Assembly: GCA_026874595.1 (NCBI GenBank)
Contig: CM049321.1
Coordinates: 46,245,797-46,309,796, forward strand
DNA: 64,000 nucleotides
Direction of reading: 5' to 3'
DNA from: Sipunculus nudus
Lineage: Eukaryota; Annelida; Sipuncula; Golfingiida; Sipunculidae
Shown here: piece after piece, positions 54,511 to 64,000 of the stretch
Layout of the letters: each line of letters starts with the position of its first letter
How positions within the stretch are numbered: position 1 is the first letter of the stretch
Notes under the pieces: model-generated
Databases searched by the model: none
Seen by the model: only the letters and a program-made list of their open reading frames with translations
What the model was told of the DNA's origin: nothing
Made by a program: the position numbers and the translations under genes

Positions 54511-56299
54511 CGATCGTACTTGATTAACACTAATCATCTACTATCATAGTTAATTAAAACTAATCACTACACACATAGGCAATATTAGGCATACATGTAT
54601 GCCAACATTTTGAAATACCAAAGGAGGTAAGATGGTATTAAGGGGCTGCCTAAATCCCCAGGGCCTTGAATTTGAAAGGGGCCAATCCCCCAAGCAAAGG
54701 GTCTGGAGAGCATAGACCCAGTTTGATTTCAATTAAAGATTTTTTTTTAATCCAGCTCAAGGGCCAACTGGAGCTGTGGAGAGCGCAGCTTGTACCAGTG
54801 GCATACCAGTAACCATCATTGATATATGCCTTAATATCAAGTTTATACAGTGACCTTGAAATAATAACTGGACGAAAATATTGTGCCATGATGCAGTATG
54901 TACTGCAGCAAAGATACGCCTTTTTAAATGTTATGGGCCTGTGAGTTGTGATACAAGTCTTAATAGAGCACTCATTCCAAAGGATCAGATCAAAATATTT
55001 GCTGAGTGGTAGTATTTGACATCAGATCTGCTTATGTGGTCATGTTTTATTTGCTTAATAATGAAGAAAAAAAAATGTTGCTACACAGATTTTTGGTGTT
55101 GATTCTAGCTGGCAGCAAGAACTGAACATTTTAGCAGTTTCAGCTGTCCGCAGTTTCTGCTGTCAAGCCATCATGGTGGATAAGAAAGAAATTTTTCATG
55201 TAAAATCCAGGCTCATTATTACTAGTAATTTCCGCTGCATGCATGTATGAATACATAAGTTAACTGTGAATGTGCCGGTAACATTTATTTTAATTCTTCC
55301 CAATAGATCACGTTGATTAACATTGATCACTTTTGTCTTACCTCGAGTAAATTTATGACAGTTCAACAAGCAGATGAAAATGAAAAAGTACTGTTAGAAC
55401 TGATGTTCAAACCTAATTTATCAAGAATTGATCCAAATCCTATAGCTTGTACTGCCACTTCAATGTCTTCAGTTAATTAAAAAATTGACGTTTGGGTGGC
55501 AGGCTGCCACTGTTAGTACTGGTAACCATTACTGATAATATAAGGTAAGATTCTGAAGGATATGGAATAAAATTGATGCACCTTGGAAGTAGAGTTAGAG
55601 TGAGAAAAGTGATAGTTATTGCTCCTAGAGGCAGTCGACTTTGTAGTCACCTCAGAATTGGTTAGCTAATGTTTAAGTTTGTAGGGTTGACATGTATGTA
55701 TAGAACATAGGGATAAGAACAAACAGAGTGATTATATGTGAAACCTTTTATTATTCTTATATGGAATGTCACGTAAAGAAAGTTTGCGTAAAGGGTTGAT
55801 AAACAATGCTCTTAATTATGTACAATTAATGTGCGATGAACCAATTAATGTACATACAATCAGCTGAAAATCAGCTAGACTGAATATACGGAGTGCTTTG
55901 TACAATGGGGTCTGACTTTATGTGTAGTGCATTCAGTCTGCTTTGTGAAACGGGGTCTAACCTCCAGAGAACCCAGCATAACCTGCATGACATAATAAAC
56001 GGAGCCATTCACAGTCTCCAAGTGTTAGGTCTCCACCTAGTGACCCCCGTCACACACACACATTGTAGGAAGGACAGCAATTTAAATACAAGTATTTATT
56101 CTTGGTGTGGACCTAGAACCTGATGTTTGAAGTTGTATTAGTTGATGTCATTCTAAGATGCCTTGTTGTACATTACGGAAAATAGGGTGTTCAAAGCGTA
56201 TTTGAGTATTTAACGTTATGTATATGGGTAAGTATGTATAAACATGCAGTATATTTTATTTTGTGCAATAAATCAGTTCTGTATGAAACACACAAGTTC
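54511..56299. other. Gene-free stretch
   Basis: No recognisable gene, element or repeat. Confidence 0.4.
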
Positions 56300-59200
56300 A
56301 ATTAATCCAGGCTTGGGTCAAGTACATGTACTTGGTACTTGTACTCAAGTACAAAATTTTCAGTACTTGGCCTGTACTTGTACTTGGTATTTTTTACCAA
56401 GTACAGTAATTGTACTGTACTTGTACTTGCCAAAAATGTACTTGAAAATTCAAGTACATTTCAAGAGCTAGTCAAGTACATGTATTTTTAGCTCAGCTGA
56501 CTTTCAGTCATGCTGGGCTATAGCGATGGGTCTTTGTCTGGCGTCCTTCCGTCTGTCCGTCCGGCCGGCCGTCCGGCCGTTAGCAGGTCACACAAATCAT
56601 AACCGTAGGGGCTAGGGCCATGAACCCTATGCAGTCTTAGAGGTTATAAAAAGATCTCCTTGCAAACCAGAAATTGGGTCACTGCGACCTATATTCTCGA
56701 AGTTATGGGGTGTGTTTGCACCCCCCAGAAATAACTCTTTGAGACAAAATTTTCATCCCAAACCTTCCATCTTTCACATACAGCTCACCTACCAACAGGG
56801 GAAGAACCATAATTTTTTTTAGGTCAAAAGGTCAAAGGTCAAGGTCACAGGGCCTCCTCTTTGTAAAGCCTGTGGATGCATTTTAAGCCAACCCTTTCAT
56901 CCCAATTCTTTGATCTTTCACATATAGCTCACCTACTAAGTTGGAGAAGAATCCTATAGATTTTGAGGTCACAAGGTCAAAGGTCAGGGTCACAGGATCC
57001 ACTTCTTTGAAAAGGTAGTGGACACATTTCAAGCTAGACTTTTCATTCCAAACCTTCCAGCACTGACATCGCTTCTCTGCCAACAGGGGAAAAGACCTGT
57101 TGATTTTGAGGTCAAAGGTCAAGTTCACAGCACCCACTTCTTGCGTGGAGTCATTTTCAGGCAAACTTTTCAATCTGTACCTTCCATCTGTCATATATGG
57201 CTTACCTACCAATAAGGGAAGAAGCCTATTGATTTTGAGGTCAAAAAGTCAAAGGTCAAGGTCACAATATTTAATTGTTCTTAATGCTTGTGAGCATATT
57301 TCAAGTGTAACTGTTCAACCCAAACCTTCAGTCTTTCACATATGCCACATCTATGCATCACTCAGTTTGACTCAAACTTCATATTTATGGGTCTTTTTGC
57401 TTGAATAAATAACTTATTGATTTTGGGGTCAGCTGGTCCGCAGGTTAAAGGTTGCTGGTCAAAGTTATTCACCCATTGGTTGCCAAGTAATTACACCAGA
57501 TTTAAGTGGTCAGTAGTTACCCATCATTTAGAAAGAATCCAGTTGATATATGGGCAAAAGGCCAAGGTCATAGGTCAGGGATGTTCACAATTACTTATTT
57601 TATAGACCATCTCTATTTTTCTTGTATATATAACCATCCCACTCCAGCTGGTACATCTCCCTGTGTGGCTGTAATTGTGAGTGACACTGGTGACATATGA
57701 CTCCCTTTTGTATCAGCCTATTAAGTGATAAGGCTCAGTGATAACTACCTTGTTACTTCATAACAAAAACACTGTTGTCAGAATGCTTCAGCCAGGCATT
57801 AAGACTATGAGAGTATAGTATTAAGGTTTAGCTACTGATTTATAAGATGATGGGAACATTTTGCAGTTTATTTTATGGAATCCTAGCAATAAACTTAGAT
57901 TCCTAGATATCTGAATATTTTAATATATATCACCACATATAAAAGCAAGTGTTTGTTCTCATAATATGTGGATCTGTACCTTGATTTAGGATGTTTTTTT
58001 ATTTTATTTCAAGACTCTTAAACATGCTTTCTGCATTTCTTTTCTTTCAGGTTTGGCAGTTTACCTACCCTGCTGACCCCATTGAAAAGCTGAGTGATAA
58101 TAAAAATATTGGACTTACACTTTTTACAATTGCATATATATAAATCTGATATGAGGGCCTGGACATGCCTTTTGAATTATTTTGGGCATTTATTACTGGA
58201 TAATTTGCCCCAAGTTTGGTCTCTTATTGGAGAATGTGGGATATCAAATGTCATACTTGTCAGAAATCCATTATGTCTGCCAGTTAGCCACCTTAGAAAT
58301 TCCTTCTTCAGGGCAGTTTCAGTAATTTTTCTTTAATGTTTGGTCTGATTTAGAGAATGTTTGTTGTCTAATTTCAGACTTGTCAGAAGTCCAATATGGC
58401 CACCAGGCAACCATCTTTTAATTCCTTTTGATCATATTATCTCAAGAACAGTTAAAGTGAATGCAGTTGGATGTATATTTATGTAATCTTGTAAAGGATT
58501 GGGTTAAATATTTCTGAATAAATATTACTATCATTTATAAAAGTGCAGTACAGTTGGCTTGTATTGAATAAAAATTCATACAGAAGCACCTGTTTCTCAA
58601 TAATTCTTGCATGTATTTCCTTGATTTTTGCTATATATTTTGATCTTATATTTGCCCTTTGTGGTGTTCCTTTTGAAACTGACAGGTTTCAAGCAAGCTG
58701 TCGGAATAGTTCCTGATAGCTTAACAATCATGCATTTTCCTCAGACCATCAATGCACTGTGTTTTAACCAGACATAGGTGATATATATTTCTGTTGTCAT
58801 AGAAAATTTTCAACAAATTGGCAAATTGGTTCTTCAAAATTTTACTGGAAGTTGTGAATCTCAGTCCATGATGTCACAGGTCATGCTTGGCAGCTGAGCG
58901 TCATGACCCATGGGTCACTTGTTTTTAATTATTTTGAATACAGAGCCACTTGTCTCCTTACCATAAACACAGCATTAGGAGACCTCAGGTCAGACAGAAA
59001 TCTTAGCACAATGTTTGACTGATAGACTCCAACAGAACTGACACTTGACTGAATTATTCACCTTTTTTGTGTTCTGATATATGACAGTGTAATAGTGTAT
59101 GTAATATACATATTTCTTATAGTATAAGTATTATTTTCATAAACTATTACCAACTGCTGTGAAACGCCATAAACACTGTCACCCTGGATTACCTAGAATA

Positions 59201-59596
59201 AAAAAAAAACATTCAGCAAGTCAAGCAGCAGTTCAGGCATCAGGCACCATTTCTTGTGTACTGATACATGACTTTGTAATAGTGTACATATATAAAGTCA
59301 AGAATGTCACCCTGGATTAACTGGAAAACAAAAAAAAAATTCAGCAATTGGAGCATCAACTCACCTTTTTTTGTGTACCAGTACTGATATCTGACTGAGT
59401 AACAGTGTGTATAATATAGTTAATTGTTTTATCAATGGCTTTTTTAGTTTTTTTATTAAAAGTACTTGTACTCAAGTACAGACCCGTGTACTTGTACTCA
59501 AGTACATTGAAAAATGTTGTACTTGTACTTGACAAATTCTGAAGTACTTGTACTCAAGTACTGACCCCCTGTACTTGACCCAAGCCTGAATTAAAT
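56300..59596. mobile_element. hAT-like element B
   Basis: The element is 56308-59588. CAGGCTTGGGTCAAGTAC at the left is inverted exactly at the right (GTACTTGACCCAAGCCTG). Flanks AATTAATC and AATTAAAT share six of eight bases, consistent with a mutated 8-bp duplication. Subterminal GTACTTG/CAAGTAC clusters occur on both sides. Inside lies a nested repeat from the AGCTCAGCTGAC head (56494) to the TGACCCATGGGTCA tail (58890-58925). No transposase is seen. Confidence 0.82.
56494..58928 (+). repeat. Nested AGCTCAGCTGAC...TGACCCATGGGTCA repeat
   Basis: Head: AGCTCAGCTGACTTTCAGTC, then GGGCTATAG and a GTCCGTCC/GGCCG tetranucleotide run (56540-56580). 56740-57570 is an array of roughly 120-150-bp modules, each ending in ATTTTGAGGTCAAAGGTCAA with GGTCACAG. 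Tail: CAGCTGAGCGTCATGACCCA, then TGGGTCACTTGTTTTT. Short open frames here are not gene-like. Confidence 0.7.
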
Positions 59597-60735
59597 ACAT
59601 TTATTATGTTATTTAAATTATATTGCATCATATTTTATTTTTATGAGTGTTTTCTCATTTGGGATATTAAACCATGTAAGACTATAAAAAAAATTATTTA
59701 ACATCTGAACATTTTTAACATGTTTTGATTTTACTTTTATTGTTGATATAGAGCAGATAGAACATTAACTTAAAGGTGCCCATTCACCTATCTTTTGAAA
59801 AAGAAATTATACAATTGATGACTTCCTCTGTGTAAAAAAAATAATGATCTAAAGGTATTTTTTTTTGTAAAAAAATCATATAATGCCTTCATGAAGGATG
59901 ATAGAACTTGTTTATCAACAACATGTTTGTAAACACAGCAGTGCTGACAAATGAGGGAAAAACATGGAAACTAAAGTGGTAGAATGCATATATGTAGAAA
60001 GTCACTAGTTGCAAAACACCATCTGCAAAGTTCTTGCTTATCTGACTTGCTTCAAGATGCCCTTGTTGATTTTGTTTTGATGTTTTGACGGGCCTCCACA
60101 TATTATAAAGAGTTTAACATAAACAAAACAAGCAGTCTGTGTGAGGTGATATCCAAGTTTTCTGGCCTATTTATATAAAAAAACTACAAGGACTACCTTT
60201 AGTTTATAAAGGTCAGATAAGTGAATGGGTCCCTTTAAATTTTAAACAACACTGAATATAAAATAATGTGTTCTATTTCCTCTGTGGGCTGGTAGATGTT
60301 AGTAAAGCATTAGAGATTGAGGTCCAACTTGACATCAAACTTCCGACTTCTAACATCTGGGTTTTATACTTATTCAGTAATCAGTACACTTATAACTTAA
60401 GTTATGTCACTGTTTGTCACCTAAATGTTGCAGCAGTATCACACATACACAATGATGTGCCTTTCACTTTCTTATTTGAATCCACTCACATAGTTTGGTC
60501 CTACTTATAATTTATTTACTTTTTATTAAATTTACAAATAATTTAACAAACAATTCATATACTGTGTTTGGTGGGGAATAAACGTTGGTGATGAAAGAAA
60601 GTTAGCAGTCCACTGAAACTGAAAGTGCTATCAAATCAGCGTTTGTATTACTTTGAAATGTTCACCTTTCCAATGGAAAGGCACTAATACAGATTTGCCT
60701 TTCCACAGAAAAAATGTCTTTCCTCTAAATATGCC
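59597..60735. other. AT-rich gene-free stretch
   Basis: A CATCAAACTTCCGACTTCTA fragment at 60332 is shared with 38.8 and 45.3 kb. Otherwise nothing recognised. Confidence 0.45.
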
Positions 60736-60743
60736 TCCACAAT

Positions 60744-63189
60744 CAGGCTTGGGTCAAATACAGGTGTTCTGTACTTTAGTACAAGTACTTTAGCTTTTGG
60801 CAAGTACAAGTCCAAGAACATGTACAGAAATTTTAGGTGTTCATGTCTTGAGTCCTAGTCCAAGTGCATGATTCTGTAATTAAGAACAAGTACTTTTATT
60901 ATTTAATTCATTCATTGAAAAACACAGGTTTTTTTTCCAAATGCAAACATGGGGTTATAGTAATAGATAATAGCAATAGGCAGTAATTCAATTAATTTTC
61001 ATCAGTAATAGACAATAATAGAGACTAGGTAGTCCAAAAATGTAGAATAATAGTAAGAGTTAGTAGTAGAAATATGCAGATGAGTATATGAGTATATATT
61101 AATAGCTGGAAATTTTAACTACTACCAGCCTATGGGCGTATTATTAAGAGGGTGTGGGGAGTCCCAGCTGAGGTGTACCTGCATGCTCTTAGACCTAAAT
61201 GCAGGTAGCATAAGCTCTTCATGGAGCATGATTTTCTCACTAACAACAATAGCACAGGATTACTGATTGCTCCTTACAACCATAATGCACAGGACAACCA
61301 TGCCCTTTGATGTTTGTGAATTAAGGAGCTGATAGCCTGGTCATAACCCAGTCTGGCTGGGTAACTCCTAACCAGTGATATTTTCCTAACTAAAAATTGT
61401 TACCTTAAACTATAAATTTTTTACACAAATCTGTGACTAAAACCTAAGTTTGTGGCTTTCTTCTGTGACTTTTATTTCCTACTTAAATTTGTGACTACAT
61501 TTCCTTCCTGTGACAATTTTTCTTGCAATCATATTCCCACCAGTCAAAAAGAAACATGTTATAAACAAATAACTCATCTCCCAGATGAAACTGGATGACA
61601 GCATTCACTTATTCATAATAATGCAATTAGTACAGTAAAACCCCGCTAACGCAACCACCTGCGGGACCAGGCAAAGTGGTCGTGTTAGCCGGGTGGTCGT
61701 GTTAGCGGGATGCTTGTACATCAGTCTGCCAATATTAACGCAGGCGATAATATGGGTATTTCAAGTAAATATTAAGTTGTTGTTCCTGTTTAATTTAAAA
61801 TTTAAAATATAAAGAAAAATAAATAACACACATGAATATGATTCAAAAGTGTTATTCACATAGAAATAAAACAAACAAATGAAACAAACAGTTGGCTTGA
61901 AGTCATTCTTACAGCATTGGTCTTAACACGAAGATGATCTGATTTCTAACATGAAGTGAAAACAGAATAATCACATCAAATTTTAAGTGTTATTTATGTG
62001 GTTCCTGCTTGATCATTAAAATGTGATTTGTCACAGGTTTACTTTACTCACCTGAATATATGCGTGTGGTGCCAGTTATATTTGCCAAACACCTTTTTTT
62101 ATCAGTATGTTTAATGCTGATCTAACAGCCGTACTCAACAAACAAGGAAACAGACCATGGAGTCCAATATCTGTTGTTGTGTATAGATTGGGCGGTATTA
62201 TAAACAAGCCTAACTATGGCTGGGCAGATGATTGTCCAGCTAATTAATCACGAGCTATTACCTAAGTCCAAGCTGGGAGATGAGCGTGTCACCTGCTCAA
62301 CGGGCCATGGTTATCACGGGCCAGTGGTCGTGATACGATTAATTAATTGCGGGCTATTATCTAAGTCCAAGCTGGGTGGTGAGCATGTCATCTGCTCAAC
62401 GGGCCGCAGTCGTCACGGGCCAGTGGTCGTGATACAGGGGCTAATCTGAAGGCCGGGGCCAAAAAGGTGGTGGTTGGTCGTGATAGCAGGATGGTCGTAG
62501 TACCGAAGTTTTTTATATGATAATTTATATTAGACAATTCTTGGACCAAGAAAAGTAGTCGTGTCAGCGGAGTGGTCGTATTCACGGGGTGGTCGTCATG
62601 CGGGAGTTCACTGTACATTTAATTTTAAGGCTAAAATGAAATGGGTTTTGTAATATTAGACTGGTCATGAGTTCACCTTGAGTTCATCATTGTGTAATTA
62701 TAGTACGGCAATAAAAAGTGCATAGGTTGTGAAAACACCTTTAAGTATTTATTGAATCCAGTGGGCTATGGCTGCATTTTATTGTTGCATTTAATAAACA
62801 TTATAGACTCAAGATATTGTAAGTTAGTTTAATACAATTTACTGCCATGAGCCCCATTATACTCATTCACCAATCAAGCCTCAGGATTATAATATGAGCA
62901 GTTTATGACTGAGATCTAGCTGACAACAAATTTCTATCAGTCTGTCATAGTGCTAAGATATTCTGAACACCACAAGCTTTCCTCATGCTGTGTTTATAGT
63001 TAGTAGATATGTTTCTTTTTAGTTTAAATCTTGTACTTGAATAGTGCTTGATCTTTCAAGTACAATTTTTGCAAGTACAAGTCCAGTACTTGGTTAAAAG
63101 TGCCAAGTATACAAGTACAGGGCAAGTACTCAGATATCTGTACTTAAGTACAAGTGAAAAGTACAGAACATGTACTTGACAAGAGCCTG
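60744..63189. mobile_element. hAT-like element C, with a nested pogo-like MITE
   Basis: The left end CAGGCTTGGGTCAAATACAG matches element B. The right end (GTACTTGACAAGAGCCTG) is a worn inverted copy. CAAGTAC clusters occur at 60775-60900 and 63035-63180. Flanking octamers no longer match well (5 of 8). The pogo-like MITE 61633-62613 lies inside. No transposase. Confidence 0.7.
61631..62615. mobile_element. Pogo/Tigger-like MITE with TA duplications
   Basis: The element is 61633-62613. The left end CAGTAAAACCCCGCTAACGC faces a right end whose reverse complement is CAGTGAACTCCCGCATGACG. TA flanks both sides. Interior words GTGGTCGTGTTAGCGGG, GGGCCAGTGGTCGTGATAC and TAATTAAT...GGGCTATT recur in two tandem segments (62235-62330 and 62335-62440). 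Non-coding. Confidence 0.8.
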
Positions 63190-63231
63190 CCTACCATCAT
63201 ATCAAAGTTTAGGTTACACTTCACTAAGTGT

Positions 63232-64000
63232 AATTGTATCCGCATAAAAAAAACAAAGTTTTGTGGATACTATGTTTTTGACTGGGTTCCACAGCAGCAG
63301 CTGTATTCGTTTCCAGAGAACTCCTCTGAGACTACTGGACCAAATTTTCTGAAACTTAAAACCAATTATTGGGTCACATATGAACTGATGCCTAACCATT
63401 CGGCTTTGACCTCTGACCTTTCCTCTCTCCAATGTGTCCATCTGTGTGTGTCTGTTTTGACACATTACCCCACATATCTTTGGACTCATTTGACCAATCA
63501 GGAAATAAAACAAAATACCAAAATGTAGCCCTTGGATAGCTATATAACATACACAAAAATGTTCGCGCCAACTGCAGCCATTTTTGCACAGCATCCATCT
63601 GTTCATCTGCCTTGGATTAAAATCACTCATATCTCTGCAGTGGTTTGACCAAATTACCTGAAATTCAGTATGCGTATACATCCCGAGTAGATTTCTAGAT
63701 TTTATGACAGGTGGCACCACCTAATTCACGTTCATGCTGCAGACATTCATGCTTATATCTCCAGAATCGTTTGACCAATCAGGAAAAAATTTTTTACACA
63801 AATGTAGCCCTTTGATAGCTTTATAAAATACACAAAACTGGTGGTGCCACCTGCAACCATTTTTGCACAGTCTTCATCAGTTTGTTGGACTTGGGTTAAA
63901 ATCACACATGTCTCAGCAGTGGTTTGACTTATTAACCTAAAATTTGGTATGCTTATACATCCTGGATAGCTTTCTTGATTTTTGACAGTAGGCGCCACCT
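63232..64000. repeat. Second copy of the GGTGGCGCCACCT module block
   Basis: Collinear with 34860-35800: hairpin words GTATCCGC...GTTTTGTGGATAC, GGGTCACAT(A)TGAACTG, TTGACCTCTGACCTTTCCTC, CCACATATCT, CAACTGCAGCCATTTTTGCA, CTCATATCTCTGCAGTGG and CTTGATTTTTGACAG. It continues beyond the window. The long minus-strand frame at 63214-63720 lies wholly within repeat sequence. Confidence 0.8.

Noticed and set aside
56883-57408. Several frames of about 100 codons on both strands
   Set aside because: They lie in the GGTCA-rich module array and owe their openness to repetition.
63214-63720. A 168-codon minus-strand open frame
   Set aside because: It lies wholly within a repeated module block (also at 34.9-35.6 kb), where the matching frame is broken. 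The composition is not protein-like and no motif is seen.

Overview
This is eukaryotic, visibly AT-rich genomic DNA from an animal, most likely a marine lophotrochozoan such as a mollusc. That placement is an inference from the repeat repertoire: a tRNA-headed SINE with a V-type core, hAT, pogo and Harbinger-like miniature elements, long (TA)n arrays, and modules carrying runs of GGTCA. No prokaryotic gene organisation is present. Almost everything recognisable is a transposable element or its debris. The best candidate for a host gene is one C2H2 zinc-finger gene, and it is frameshifted.

0-12 kb: a spliced gene on the minus strand (exons between 4085 and about 1) begins with a module resembling DUF4806-type transposon-associated proteins. 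Nearly all its introns are phase 1, two of its proline-rich exons are duplicates, and one exon is 18 nt. Upstream on the same strand lies a broken tnp2/CACTA-like transposase gene (about 11.55-9.41 kb). It is split by a GC-rich palindromic MITE (9760-10355). Between the two genes sits a full-length Ty3/gypsy element (4111-8803) with 312-bp LTRs and the 5-bp duplication CTATG. The two genes may be parts of one large CACTA-like element that other elements later invaded.

11.5-16 kb: a 180-bp tandem duplication, a LINE C-terminal scrap, and exons of a zinc-finger/tyrosine-recombinase-like gene in scrambled order. 16-37 kb holds no convincing genes. It contains a 3-kb fold-back element (27357-30393), a SINE cut open by a Harbinger-like MITE (30854-31444, TAA duplications), a roughly 887-bp tandem duplication (31.7-33.6 kb), an array of short modules (34.5-35.8 kb), and many microsatellites.

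37-48 kb: a hAT-like element with a perfect 8-bp duplication carries a LINE reverse-transcriptase fragment (37171-38722). The zinc-finger gene (40212-41758) follows, with a decayed finger tail running to about 42.3 kb, then GGATCC-bordered homopolymer elements and a LINE 3' tail. 48.9-54.2 kb: a second LTR retrotransposon whose 239-bp LTRs differ at one base, yet whose integrase catalytic core is deleted. 54-64 kb: two more hAT-like elements (56308-59588 and 60744-63189), one carrying arrays of nuclear-receptor-like half sites and the other a nested pogo-like MITE. A second copy of the 34.5-35.8 kb module array then runs off the window.

The genes do not form a pathway. The organisation is successive nested insertion, and in several places the order of events can be read from target-site duplications. 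All family calls come from reading motifs by eye. No searches were run.
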